Below are positions 14,001 through 20,595 of a stretch of DNA of 64,000 nt, piece after piece. The notes under the pieces were generated by a model. That model ran no database searches. It worked only from the letters and a program-made list of their open reading frames with translations, and was not told the origin of the DNA. Position numbers and translations under genes: made by a program. The DNA is from Actinoplanes sp. N902-109 (GTDB lineage Bacteria > Actinomycetota > Actinomycetes > Mycobacteriales > Micromonosporaceae), in contig NC_021191.1 of the NCBI RefSeq assembly GCF_000389965.1, positions 6,387,501 to 6,451,500 of the forward strand. Direction: 5' to 3'. Position 1 is the stretch's first letter; each line of letters begins with the position of its first letter.

Positions 14001-17000
14001 CCTTCGGCTCACCCGACGACCCCGACGTGAAAATGACGTAGCACGCATTACCAGGATCAACAGCGACCGGATCAACGTGGACCGAATCAACCCGTCCGCC
14101 GCCAACAGGAGCGCCGTCAACACGAGCGCCGTCAACATGGGAGCCGTCAACATGGGAGCCGCCCACGCAGACGTCACCACGCGAGATGTCGCCGGCCGCC
14201 GCGACGTCAACGACCCGCCACTGCCCAGCGGGCACCACATCGGCGGTCTCCCCCGACACCAACACCGCCACCGCACCCGTACACACCAACATGTGCCGCA
14301 ACCGATCCCCCGGATACTCCGGATCCAACGGCACATACGCCCCACCAGCCCGCAACACCGCCAACGCCGCCACCACCAACTCCACCGACCGCGGCACACA
14401 CACCCCCACAAACACCTCAGGCCCCACACCCAAACCCCGCAACACCCCCGCCAACACATCCGCCCGCGACACCAACTCCGCATACGACAACGACCCCGAC
14501 ACATCCGAAACAGCAACCGCACCAGGGCAAACCACAGCCCGAGCCGCCACCAGCTCATGCACCAACCCCACCGGCAACTCAACCCCAGACCCACCCCACC
14601 CCGACAACAACCCACGCTCCACCACACCCAGCAACAAAGCCCGATCACACAAAGCCGCCGGATCCGCCACCATCGCCCGCAACACCCGCACGTGGTAATC
14701 GCGCATCAACAGAACCTGGTCCTCGACCAGAGCGCCGGGGTCGTAGTCAAGACACAGCAGCAGCCCGGATGAGTACGGGTTGCGCAGAACCCCGACCGTC
14801 AGCGCGAAGTTGTTCGGCTCGGCGCGCCGGGTGGTGAAGCTGTCGATCTTGCCGTCGAGGATCTTGATCCCGTCAGCGTTGAACGCCTTGCTCAACACGT
14901 GGAAGTGGTTGTAGACGAAGCACGTCTCGAACAGCGCGTCGTTGCCGAGTTTGCGTTGCAACACCGACATGGGATAGCGCCGGTGCGGCACCATCTCGCG
15001 CTCGGCCTCGAACACCTCGCGCACCAGATCACGCCAGGAGCCGCGAGGCAGCTGGAAACGGAACGGCACCGTGTTGAGGAACAGACCGCGAACCTCTTCG
15101 CCGTCCACCTCCTCCAGACGACCGTTGCTGGTCAACCCGACCACCACATCCGGGCTGCCGGAGACCATGCCGACCACGAACAGGTGCGCCGCCAGCACCA
15201 CGTCCTTGACCGGCACACCACATCGCTTGGCGAACGCCTGGATGTCGTCGCAGAGATCCTCGGGCAGCGCCGTCTCCACCGACCCGTAGCCACCGGCCGG
15301 ATTCGCCTCACGCCACTCGTCGGGCATGGTCTCGCCGACGCCCGGCGCCGCGCTGCCCGCCGGCCACCGCGGCACGCGCGTGTCGGGCCGGCCGGCCAAG
15401 CGCTCGCGCCAGTACGTCTCGCTGCCGGCCGATCGGGCGGCCTCCTGCTCGGCCGCGATGAAATCCCGGTACGTCGACCGGGGCGGCTCGATCGCCCGGT
15501 CCTCGCCGGCCAGGAGCCCGGAGTAGCGCCCGACGATCTCGGCCATCGTCGAGTGCAGGCTCCAGCCGTCGAGGATGGCGTGGTGCTCGGTCAACGTCAG
15601 CTGGAAGACGTCGTCGGTGAGCCGGTGGATCGCCATGCGCAGCAACGGTGGCCGGGAATGGTCGAAGTGATGCCCGCGCTCGCTCGCCACGTACTCGATG
15701 AGGACCTGGTCCTGCTCCTGTTCCGGCTCGCCGCGCAGGTCGGCGACCACCAGCGGGATCCGCGCTTCCGGGTGTACGAGTTGAAGTGGCTGACTGAATC
15801 CCGTCAAGTCGAACGAGGTACGGAAGACCGGGTGGCGGTGCACCACCCGGTCGAGGGCGGTCCGGAAGCAGGTCTCGTCGAACGGTCCACCGATGCGAAC
15901 GCTGTCCACGTTGTGGTACGGGCGCCGATCCGGTGCGCGCTCCATCTCGTACACCATGCCGACTTGGAGTTCCGCCATCGGGTATGCGTCCACCAGACCG
16001 TCCGGCAGCCGCTCGCGGTCCTCGGCCGACAGCAGCGCGAACGGTGCGCGGTCCTGGGAACGTGCGCCGGTGGGCGTGGTGGTCGCCGGGGCCAGCTGAG
16101 CAACGGTGGGATGGCGGAACAGGTCTTGCAGCGTGAAGCTGATCCCGGCTTCGCGAGCGGCGCCGAGCACCTGGATGCTGCGGATCGAATCGCCGCCCAG
16201 GTCGAAGAAGTTGTCCTCCCGCCCGACCCGGTCCACGCCGAGCACCCGGCACCAGATGTCCGCAAGCGTCTGTTCGACCCCGGCCTGCGGAGCCACGAAC
16301 GCGGCCTCCAGCTGTGGGCGCTCGGCGGACACGGCCGGCAGGGCCCGCCGGTCGACCTTGCCCTGGGTGGTCAACGGCAAGGCGTCGAGCATGACGAACC
16401 GCCACGGCACCATGTACTCCGGCAGCCGGGCCCGGACCCAGTCCCGCAAGTGGTCCACCGGGATCGGCGTGCCCGCAACGACATACGCAACCAGGTCATT
16501 GCGCCCGTCGGCGTTCGTGGTGACGGCAATGACACACGCATTGACGTCTTGATGGCCTTCCAGCGTCACCTGTATCTCGTCAAGCTCAATACGATGCCCG
16601 CGAATCTTGACCTGACTGTCGGCCCGCCCGAAGTACTCCAGCCGGCCGTCCGGCGTCCACCGCGCCAGGTCCCCGCTCCGGTACAGCCGCCGCGGCGAGC
16701 CTGACCCGAACCCGCCGTGCCCACCGGCATCACGAGCGGCATCCCGCTCGGGAACGAAGCCCGCGTCCGGCGCCGTAAGACGCTCGGGGACAAGGCCCGC
16801 TTCCCTCGCCGCAGCACGGTCAGGAACGAAGCCCGCGTCCCGCTCCGCAAGATGGTCAGGAACGAAGCGCTGCGCGGTCAGCGCCGGGTCACCCACGTAG
16901 CCGCGAGCCACACCCGGCCCCGCCACGTGGATCTCACCCACCACGCCGATCGGGCACAGGCTCCCACGCTCATCGAGGACGTACGTGTGCAGATCAGGCA

Positions 17001-19344
17001 GCGGGCGGCCGACGGTGGTGTGCGCCCGGGTCAGATCGTTCTCGGTGACCTCGTGATAGGTGACATGCACCGTCGTCTCGGTGATGCCGTACATGTTGAT
17101 GAGCCGGGGGCTGTCGTAGCCGTGCCGGTGTGCCCAGCGCCGCACGGACGGCTGGTGCAGGGCCTCGCCGCCGAAGACGACGGCGCGCAGCGCGAGCCGT
17201 GCGCCCTGCTGGCTGTCTACGGTCTCCACCTGGCGGAACGCGGACGGGGTCTGGCAGAGGATCGTCACGCCGTGCAGCCGCAGGGTCTCGTAGAAGGCCT
17301 GCGGGTCGCGGCTGGTCGCCTGGTCGACGACGACCAACCGGCCGCCGGTGGTGAGCGCGCCCCAGGTCTCGAAGACGGAGAAGTCGAACGCGAAGCTGTG
17401 GAACAGGGTCCACACGTCGTCCGGGCCCAGTGGCAGGTGCTGCCGGGTGCCGGCCAGCATCCGGGTGACGTTCGCGTGGGTGATGACCGTGCCCTTGGGA
17501 CGGCCCGTGGATCCTGAGGTGAAGATGACGTAGCAGGCGTTGCCCGGCAGGATGTCGACGGCGGACGGTGGGTCGTCGATGCCTGCGATGTCGATCAGTT
17601 GCCAGCCTCCGGCCGGGATGCGGGCGGCCGTTGCCGCGGTGGTCAGCACGTGCCGAGCGCCGGTCTGGTGCAGCATGTGGTGCAGCCGCTCGGCCGGGTG
17701 GTCCGGGTCCAGCGGAACGTAGGCCGCACCGGCGAAGAGCACGCCCAGTGCCGCGACGACCATGTCCGCCGACCGGGGCGTGCAGACACCCACACAGGTT
17801 TCCGGGCCGACGCCGAGCTTGCGCAGTCGCCCGGCGATGCGGCCCGCCGACTCGGTCAGCTCGGCGTAGGTGACTGAGCAGTGGTCGTCCACCAGCGCCA
17901 CCGCGTGCGGGTTCCGCGCCGCGCGGTCGCGGATCAAGGTGGGGATGGTCGCGACCGGGAGGTCGAGGTCCGAGCCGCTCCACGACGCGATCAACTGTTG
18001 TTCTGATGGCGTCGTCACGTCAAGGTCAGCAACATTGGCGTCCGGCCGGGTCACCGCTGCCCGCAGCAGGACGCGCCAGTGGTCGGCCAGGGTGCGGACG
18101 GTGGCCGCGTCGTACAGATCGGTGGCGTACTCGACAGCCAGCAGCAGCCGGTCAGCGGTCCGGTGCACCGACCAGGTCAGGTCGAATTTCGCGGTGCCGG
18201 TGGGCACCAGCGTGCGGTCGAGGGTGAGGTGCTCGCCGAGCATCACCGGCGGCGGGTCCTCGTTCAGGGCGAACAGCACCTGGACGATGGGCGTCCGGCT
18301 CAGCGAACGCTCGGGGTGCAGATGATTCACCGCGACGTCGAACGGCACCTTGGTGCGGGTCAACGCATCCAGCACCGCCGTACGGCACCGGCCGACCAGC
18401 TCCCGGAAGGTGGGCTCGCCGTCCAGCCCGACGCGCACGACGAGGGTGTCGACGAAGAAGCCGACGAGCTGGTCGAGTTTGGCGGGCCCGCGACCTGCCA
18501 CCGGCGAGCCGAGCACGATGTCGTCACTGCCGGCATGCCGGGCGGCCAGCGCCTGGAAAGCGGCCAGCAGCACCGTGTACAGGCTGACCCCCTCAGCGGC
18601 GGCGAGCGCTTCCAGCTCGGCGACGGGCACGTCGTCGAGCGGGAACGTCGCGGTCTCACCGTGGTATCCGCGCTCGGCCGGGCGGGTGCGGTCGGCGCCG
18701 AGGTCGAGCACCGGCGGCGCCCCGCGCAGCGCCTCGCTCCAGGCCTCGAGCGCCTTGCCCGCCCGCGGCCCGGCCACCGATTCGCGTTGCCAGAGCGCGT
18801 AGTCCGCATACTGAACCGGCAGGCGGCCCGCGACCGGCTCACCCCCGTGCTCGTACGCCTCGACGAGCTGGCGCTGGAACACCTCGAGGGACCATCCGTC
18901 GCACGCGATGTGGTGGAACGTCACGTGCAGCCAGTGCTCGTCGTCAGCGAGGCGATAGACGGTGGCCCGGAGCATCGGTCCAGCCGTCAAGTCGAACGGC
19001 CGCCGCGCGTCACCATCGATCAACCCGTCAACCATGGCGTACGGATCGGGTTCACCGGTCAGATCGACGACGGGACACGCCAGTTCGCGGCTGTCGAGCA
19101 CGCGCTGGCGAGGCCCCGCGCCGTTCTCCTCGAACACGGTGAACAGCACGTCGTGCCGCGCCGCGACGCCAGCCAGGGCGGTGGTCAGCGCCGGGAGGTG
19201 CAGCGGCCCGCGGAAGCGCCAGACCACCGGCACGTTGTACGCGGGGCTGTCCGCCATCCACCGGTCGAGGAACCACAAGCGCTGCTGGCCGTACGACAGG
19301 GGTCCGCGCTTGTCCGGCTGCATGCGCAGGTCGGTGGTCCGCAC
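2014..19344 (-). CDS. Five-module nonribosomal peptide synthetase ending in a thioesterase
   Basis: 5776 residues, GTG start at 19344 with AAGGAGA 6 nt upstream. Domain order (approximate residues): C1 10-455, A1 470-1000, T1 1020-1090, C2 1110-1540, A2 1575-2105, T2 2130-2195, C3 2220-2650, A3 2680-3225, T3 3245-3305, C4 3330-3760, A4 3790-4290, T4 4315-4380, C5 4400-4840, A5 4870-5380, T5 5440-5505, TE 5520-5770 (GWSAGG nucleophile near 5604). There are no epimerisation or methylation domains. Hand-read A-domain pockets: A2 and A4 give D-F-W-S-V-G-M-V-H, close to the known threonine code (DFWNVGMVHK); A1 is similar with F and C at two sites. A3 (D-V-Y-H...) is unassigned. A5 lacks the usual Asp at pocket position 1 in my alignment. 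In C5 the first His of HHxxxDG is Gln; the catalytic second His is present. Carrier serines are intact (DSIRS four times, HSLL in T5). The product is inferred to be a Thr-rich peptide. Confidence 0.97.
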   Translation of the reverse strand: MRTTDLRMQPDKRGPLSYGQQRLWFLDRWMADSPAYNVPVVWRFRGPLHLPALTTALAGVAARHDVLFTVFEENGAGPRQRVLDSRELACPVVDLTGEPDPYAMVDGLIDGDARRPFDLTAGPMLRATVYRLADDEHWLHVTFHHIACDGWSLEVFQRQLVEAYEHGGEPVAGRLPVQYADYALWQRESVAGPRAGKALEAWSEALRGAPPVLDLGADRTRPAERGYHGETATFPLDDVPVAELEALAAAEGVSLYTVLLAAFQALAARHAGSDDIVLGSPVAGRGPAKLDQLVGFFVDTLVVRVGLDGEPTFRELVGRCRTAVLDALTRTKVPFDVAVNHLHPERSLSRTPIVQVLFALNEDPPPVMLGEHLTLDRTLVPTGTAKFDLTWSVHRTADRLLLAVEYATDLYDAATVRTLADHWRVLLRAAVTRPDANVADLDVTTPSEQQLIASWSGSDLDLPVATIPTLIRDRAARNPHAVALVDDHCSVTYAELTESAGRIAGRLRKLGVGPETCVGVCTPRSADMVVAALGVLFAGAAYVPLDPDHPAERLHHMLHQTGARHVLTTAATAARIPAGGWQLIDIAGIDDPPSAVDILPGNACYVIFTSGSTGRPKGTVITHANVTRMLAGTRQHLPLGPDDVWTLFHSFAFDFSVFETWGALTTGGRLVVVDQATSRDPQAFYETLRLHGVTILCQTPSAFRQVETVDSQQGARLALRAVVFGGEALHQPSVRRWAHRHGYDSPRLINMYGITETTVHVTYHEVTENDLTRAHTTVGRPLPDLHTYVLDERGSLCPIGVVGEIHVAGPGVARGYVGDPALTAQRFVPDHLAERDAGFVPDRAAAREAGLVPERLTAPDAGFVPERDAARDAGGHGGFGSGSPRRLYRSGDLARWTPDGRLEYFGRADSQVKIRGHRIELDEIQVTLEGHQDVNACVIAVTTNADGRNDLVAYVVAGTPIPVDHLRDWVRARLPEYMVPWRFVMLDALPLTTQGKVDRRALPAVSAERPQLEAAFVAPQAGVEQTLADIWCRVLGVDRVGREDNFFDLGGDSIRSIQVLGAAREAGISFTLQDLFRHPTVAQLAPATTTPTGARSQDRAPFALLSAEDRERLPDGLVDAYPMAELQVGMVYEMERAPDRRPYHNVDSVRIGGPFDETCFRTALDRVVHRHPVFRTSFDLTGFSQPLQLVHPEARIPLVVADLRGEPEQEQDQVLIEYVASERGHHFDHSRPPLLRMAIHRLTDDVFQLTLTEHHAILDGWSLHSTMAEIVGRYSGLLAGEDRAIEPPRSTYRDFIAAEQEAARSAGSETYWRERLAGRPDTRVPRWPAGSAAPGVGETMPDEWREANPAGGYGSVETALPEDLCDDIQAFAKRCGVPVKDVVLAAHLFVVGMVSGSPDVVVGLTSNGRLEEVDGEEVRGLFLNTVPFRFQLPRGSWRDLVREVFEAEREMVPHRRYPMSVLQRKLGNDALFETCFVYNHFHVLSKAFNADGIKILDGKIDSFTTRRAEPNNFALTVGVLRNPYSSGLLLCLDYDPGALVEDQVLLMRDYHVRVLRAMVADPAALCDRALLLGVVERGLLSGWGGSGVELPVGLVHELVAARAVVCPGAVAVSDVSGSLSYAELVSRADVLAGVLRGLGVGPEVFVGVCVPRSVELVVAALAVLRAGGAYVPLDPEYPGDRLRHMLVCTGAVAVLVSGETADVVPAGQWRVVDVAAAGDISRGDVCVGGSHVDGSHVDGARVDGAPVGGGRVDSVHVDPVAVDPGNACYVIFTSGSSGEPKGTVVTHANVSRLLAGVPLPVGGDDVWTLFHSFAFDFSVWEAWGALVSGGRLVVVDRATSRDTSAFYDLVAAQRVTVLSQTPSAFRQFEAVDAERHADLALRAVVFGGEALDQASVARWASRHGYGSPRLINMYGITETTVHVTYQGLGLDDLGSIGRPLPDLRVRVLNAWGQLCPIGVTGEMFVAGPGLARGYLGEPALTAERFVPGAGGRRWYRTGDLGRWRPDGRLEHRGRADAQVKIRGHRVEPGEVQRVLESHPQVRQSVVVAQRRPDGQADLVAYVAADEQIATDRLREWLRGRLPDYMVPWRLVHVDAVPLTPQGKTDVRALPAVTDERPHLQAEYVAPEAGVEHLLALAWSRVLGVDRIGRHDNLFDLGADSIRSIQALGQARQAGLSFGLPDLFSHNTLAELATVTTAHTDVRERDRTPFAMLSAEDRALLPAGLQDAYPMAELQIGMVFETERDSARRAYHNVHTFQVNGAFHDQHLRTALSALITRHPILRTSFDLTRYSEPLQLVHPVATTPLTVHDVQQLTADDQRAAVDMYVCTEQERLLDLSKAPLFRAAVHVLSDSTFQLTVTEHHAILDGWSLASTLTELTENYQQLAAGQLPPAPPLRSTYRDFVAAERRALESADSKRFWLDLLAEPPSPHLPSWPENPRHTLGQRVAGQRHVHTPEEGHGALHTPLPPYLAEQVETFAQQAGVPLKTALLTAHLRVVALITGNSDVIVGLTSNGRLEEVDGTDARGLFLNTAPLRLRLPQGDWHELARAVYRSEQAIHPHRRYPMAALQRELGGGPLFGVSFTYNHFHQFTDAIEYGTQSSGIARTNFPLVVAVSREPGTAKLTLELEYDARLITADQATVIRDQHLRVLAGMTREPHRPHHRAVLLGQAEQQLIAAWNDTCQPVPSTLIHELIAAKAVETPDAVAVADARRSVSCAELDAEAHRLALHLRALGVGPETFVGVAVPRSVDMVVACLAVLKAGGAYVPLDLDHPADRLRLMLEETGASLVLTSAGPGSPAAAGPGAGQVDGDLLTARVDGSWLMGHVDSEPSPVRVDGGPLPSSRDGRIPAGDWRVLDLGSAELAEQPVDGALPVVRPDNACYVIFTSGSTGRPKGVVTRHRNVVELLYGGYSMALRPTDTVLQIATAAFDVSTYEIWAPLAAGARLVMAPAGRYGPEDVARWVGEHAVTVLHVTASLLALLVEYEPRMFAGLRRVLTGSETVSPAHAARLVARFPELELVNCWGPTETTTFSVCGVFTRDTLPAGPVPLGTPLANTEVWVLDEAGEPVPVGTPGELYVAGPCLARGYLASPALTAERFLPHPTAPGRRLYRTGDRGRWSLDGHVEFLGRVDHMVKVRGYRVELGEVEATLGGHEQIRAAAVTVHTDADGRSDLVAYVVPAAPIAVEQLRDWVRARLPEYMVPWRFVMLGTMPLTAQGKVDRRALPAVPDERPRLESEFVAPRAGVEQTLADIWCRVLGVDRVGRADNFFDLGGDSIRSIQVLGAAREAGIGGTLQDLFQHPILSRFAAAVRSGPVQDETPEHRQPFALLAPADRERLPEGLLDAYPMAELQVGMVYEMDRDPDRNPYHNVHTLRVNSPFDEGCFRAALQRVIDRHPIFRTTFDLTGYSEPIQLVHATANVPLQVYDVQPLAPAAAASIVDDYVDAEQQHLFDLTVAPLFRAGVHVLDPESFQLTVTEHHAVLDGWSLASTLAEIAGNYQELLAGRQPLTIPLRSTYRDFVAAEREAARSADSAAYWKNRLSGHPATRLPRRGADPVVRTGEQLPGEQHRRRPEQGYGSLDTVLPRELLLDLQELARQCGVPLKDVVLAAHLFVVGMVSGNPDVVVGVTSNGRLEEVDGEEARGLFLNTVPFRFQLPRGSWRDLVREVFEAEREMMPHRRYPMSLLQRQLGNDALFDINFTYHHFRQLAGLAADATGQSNARTNFPLVVAVSHEPGAGGLVIELEYDARELTADQVTTLRDYHVRVLQAMVADPAALCDRALLLGVVERGLLSGWGGSGVELPVGLVHELVAARAVVCPGAVAVSDVSGSLSYAELVSRADVLAGVLRGLGVGPEVFVGVCVPRSVELVVAALAVLRAGGAYVPLDPEYPGDRLRHMLVCTGAVAVLVSGETAGVVPDGTWQVIDVSKAGDSIRGDESGVDRACVDSVAVDPGNACYVIFTSGSSGEPKGTVVTHANVSRLLAGVPLPVGGDDVWTLFHSFAFDFSVWEAWGALVSGGRLVVVDRATSRDTSAFYDLVAAQRVTVLSQTPSAFRQFEAVDAQRHADLALRAVVFGGETLDQASVRRWADRHGCTSPRLINMYGITETTVHVTYQELGLDDLGSIGRPLPDLRVRVLNAWGQLCPIGVTGEMFVAGPGLARGYLGEPALTAERFVPGAGGRRWYRTGDLGRWRPDGRLEHRGRADAQVKIRGHRVEPGEVQRVLEAHTQVRQSVVVAQHRADGQADLVAYLVADQPVAVEELRDWVRARLPEAMVPWRFAHLESLPLTAQGKTDVRALPAVGEERPQLQDAYVAPLPGTEEVLAGVWSRVLGVDRVGRHDNLFDLGADSIRSIQAIGEARKAGISFGLPDLFAHPTPAGLAPVCTAHTYGATTADQQAFTLLSDEDRALLPPGLHDAYPMAALQVGMVYEMERDAERRPYHNVHTSRAAMAFHERHFRTALSAVIARHPVLRTSFDLTGFSQPMQLVHASVPVPLSVHDLRGLAAGAQRDVVVAYVRGEQDHLLELSEAPLFRMAVHVLDDNVFQMTMTEQHAILDGWSLASTLEEITAGYEQLQAGRTPAPLPPPRSTYRDYIAAEQVALESADTRAFWRELLADRPRSDLPRRTSVEVAPRRDMPRQTEAEQSARQGVTEAGGSLHTTVPASLQRDVEAFARQAGVPLKSALLAAHLRVVALTTGSSDVIVGLTSNGRLEEVDATDTRGLFLNTVPLRLRLPEGDWRDFARTVHRSEMSIHPHRRFPVSALQQEFGGPLFSITFTYNRFHQLDDITGRDGEIGGFASTNFPLGVTFVREPGTDELSLDLDYDPRQITATQAAAFRDHHLRVLSEMTVRPGEPHRYAELLTPDELALLDAWNDTRTPASGMPVHELLRERARREPDRIAVEAGAVRMSLAELDAGSDRLALRLHRDGVRRGDLVGLRMAPGMPAVVAMFGIWKAGAAFLALDPALPPDRLRAILDDARPALVLDETTDSAFATQQARPGETRPQVRDGAVREGEVRANDAEPGQGAEPAAADPVGVGANDLAYVMYTSGTTGQPKGVLVEHGSLSNFVSAQLLPRIGEAGAHLRVVGGTSAFVTDFFLDQVLHLIGGHTVVALDEEQRRDPGHLTDLAQDPDRALDVVSATTPQVELYVGAGLLDAPYPPKVVIIGGEACPPDLWAALRDRTDVLTLNTYGPTESTVDATYARIADSAGAVIGFPYGNTEVLILDADGNRVPPGTVGEVCLGGPGVGRGYLNRPVATAERFVPHPWGPAGSRLYRTGDLGRHRPDGRIEFLGRMDRQLKVGGLRIEPGEVEAVLCAHPGVVAARVAVRPGGAGLIADVTAAEGWTLDQRELRRHARASLPDAAVPAVFRTAAADAGLRTAGETAERAAGETAERAAGETAERAAWGTAERAARETAERAAGETAERAAERAAEAEVVVTDGPRTATEQRVAEVWSRLLGLPGVGVHDDFFDVGGHSLLAVQVAAELVRGVGRRVPVAPLYAATTVAGQAAYLDRVAASGQPGGGSRVVRLGGLTGGPPLVLVHPLGGTLFCYRDLIGLVGSTYEVLGVHSDFTACDDLGVLTRRYADELDPVLRGRRPVLAGWSAGGVLAHEIAARLQQRGTDIGRVVLIDAELPAQRPLTAAYDEALRTLPGVLAAVRAGRSDVPADVDDLLAVVGVDRAGIATLDEPAVASLAAFWQGMLRSLAGHQPSVFTGTVDLILAAPADRQDEAVAGWAALAGELRVTRSAADHFQLLRFPDVSAVAEVLCGRTDLRTGG
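3065..3208 (-). repeat. 24-nt tandem repeat in the A5-T5 linker of the NRPS
   Basis: Six consecutive copies, starting at 3065, 3089, 3113, 3137, 3161 and 3185, encode AERAAGET-type octapeptides with few changes. The segment is a predicted charged helical linker before the last carrier domain. The near identity of the copies implies recent expansion. Confidence 0.92.
6640..8046 (-). repeat. Near-identical NRPS block, copy in module 4
   Basis: The A4 domain and the preceding C-A linker match 13197-14690 almost base for base outside a short insert. The block is rich in TTG, GTG, GGT and TTT codons, while the surrounding gene uses CTG, GTC and GGC. Codon use changes abruptly near 8046, where the C domain resumes ordinary usage. 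This points to module duplication or gene conversion, with a different origin for the shared A domain. Confidence 0.88.
13197..14690 (-). repeat. Near-identical NRPS block, copy in module 2
   Basis: Partner of the block at 6640-8046. It covers most of A2 and its upstream linker and has the same G/T-ending codon bias. It is longer mainly because of a VDG-rich insert at about 14080-14175. Both copies carry the same pocket residues, so they should select the same amino acid. Confidence 0.88.
14080..14175 (-). repeat. HVDG-type in-frame repeat insert in A2
   Basis: Short copies containing GTCAAC on the plus strand (GTTGAC on the coding strand) encode VDG, HVDG and RVDG units just upstream of the ATP-binding core. 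The A4 copy lacks most of this insert. A longer, degenerate insert of the same flavour lies at the equivalent place in A3 (about 10800-10965). Confidence 0.75.
16731..16866 (-). repeat. 36-nt tandem repeat inside A1
   Basis: Four imperfect copies encode FVPDRAAAREAG-like dodecapeptides between the RFVP segment and the YRSGD motif of the first adenylation domain. The frame is kept. The insert starts from the natural RFVP sequence of the domain, which suggests local duplication of host sequence. Confidence 0.82.
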
Positions 19345-19365
19345 GATGTTCTCCTTGCAGTCGAG

Positions 19366-20595
19366 TCACGACGCCTGACGGCGGCGGAGGATGTCGCGGA
19401 TGGCGACGGCGAGGGTGAGGATCCGGGACGAGAGGAGCAGGGCGCCGAAGCCGGCCGCCTCCCAGAAGGCGGGCCTGCCCAGCTCCGCGGCGGCGACCGT
19501 GTGGGCCACCCAGACCACGATGCGAACCGTGGCCGGAACGAAGTAGGCGATGAAGAACCAGGCCGCGAGGACCAGCCCGACGGCGTAGCACCAGACGAAC
19601 CAGCGGGCGACGGCCCGGTCGCGGGGGTGTGCGGCGGCAAGCTGGGCGCGGTGCCGCGCGCGGTCCAGGTGCAGGCGGCGGCACAGTTCCAGGCGGGTCA
19701 CCTGCCACAGGTCGAAGCATCCGGTGGCGATGACCAGCACCCCGTACACGTCGGTGCGCAGGAAGACGAAGAACTGCGGCAGGATGCCGGCGATCTGGAT
19801 GAAGGTGACCGCTGCGAGGACCCGCCCGGTCTGCTCGCCGGGATGCCACCAGCCCAGCGCAGCGGCCTGCCGGGCCAGCAGGGCGGCGAACAGCACGGCT
19901 ACGTCGAAGGCCATCCCGGCGAGCAGCGGCCAGAAGCGGCGCCGCCGCGGCAGCCCCCACATGCGGGTCAAGTCGGTCTCGAACACCAGCAGATAGAGTC
20001 GCCGGCTGATCGAGAACGTCGCGTGCACGCCCTCGGCCCGCGCGGCCAGCCAGTGGCAGCCCTCGTGGACGGCTCGCAGCACCAGCGTCAACACGATCAA
20101 CCCGACGGTGCTGCGGACGGGTGTACTCAAGAAGAAGATGTCGTCGACCCGGGGGAAGAGCGACGGGCGGAGGGTGAGCAGCGCCGGCACCCCGACCGCG
20201 CACGCAACCGCGATCGCCCACACGGCCGGGCCCGAGGCGAGCAGGCCCCACCTCGGCCGTACCAGAGGGTTCCGGGACGGATTCGGATGTCCGGCGACGC
20301 CCGCGGCGGCCGAGGCGGGCGACGCCGGCGACGCGAGGCCGACCTCGATGAGGGAGGCAGCGAAGTCGGCCACGTCGACGTCGACGCCGTCGGCAGCCAG
20401 CTCGGCCAGGCACGAGCCGACGGCGTGCCCGGCGGCCAGCATCCGCAGCACCCGTACCCCGATGTCGGGCAGCGCCACGTAGACGGCCGATACCGGGTCG
20501 CCGACCAGGAAGTCGTCGCCCTGCTGGACCACGGTGACCGGCAGGACGTGCAACACGGTGTTGTCGTCGATGCGCGGGACGGTCGTCCGGGTCAT
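19366..20595 (-). CDS. Membrane protein with PqqD-like N-terminus and M50-type zinc protease motif
   Basis: 409 residues. The ATG at 20595 overlaps the stop of the E1 gene (ATGA), so translation is coupled. Residues of about 1-90 resemble a PqqD/RiPP-recognition fold (VLHVLPVTVVQQGDDFLVGD, then an Ala/Leu helix). A Pro-rich link and several membrane segments follow. Near residue 195 is HEGCH, fitting HExxH of site-2-protease (M50) enzymes, and later hydrophobic segments complete the usual arrangement. Such PqqD-M50 fusions accompany ribosomally made, modified peptides, where they are thought to bind or cleave the precursor in the membrane. Expected here is processing or export of the product of the 24-codon gene. 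Proteolytic activity is inferred; the third zinc ligand was not identified. Confidence 0.8.
   Translation of the reverse strand: MTRTTVPRIDDNTVLHVLPVTVVQQGDDFLVGDPVSAVYVALPDIGVRVLRMLAAGHAVGSCLAELAADGVDVDVADFAASLIEVGLASPASPASAAAGVAGHPNPSRNPLVRPRWGLLASGPAVWAIAVACAVGVPALLTLRPSLFPRVDDIFFLSTPVRSTVGLIVLTLVLRAVHEGCHWLAARAEGVHATFSISRRLYLLVFETDLTRMWGLPRRRRFWPLLAGMAFDVAVLFAALLARQAAALGWWHPGEQTGRVLAAVTFIQIAGILPQFFVFLRTDVYGVLVIATGCFDLWQVTRLELCRRLHLDRARHRAQLAAAHPRDRAVARWFVWCYAVGLVLAAWFFIAYFVPATVRIVVWVAHTVAAAELGRPAFWEAAGFGALLLSSRILTLAVAIRDILRRRQAS

Noticed and set aside
1945..14772. Long plus-strand open frames (606, 866 and 1158 codons) opposite the NRPS genes
   Set aside because: They are rich in Arg, Pro, Gln and His without domains, and mirror the codon pattern of the minus-strand NRPS. 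They are antisense shadows of GC-rich coding DNA.
2014..19344. Epimerisation domains in the NRPS
   Set aside because: After each carrier domain the next segment is a C domain with HHxxxDG-type motif followed by an A domain. No extra C-like domain is left to act as epimerase, although dual-function C domains cannot be excluded by eye.
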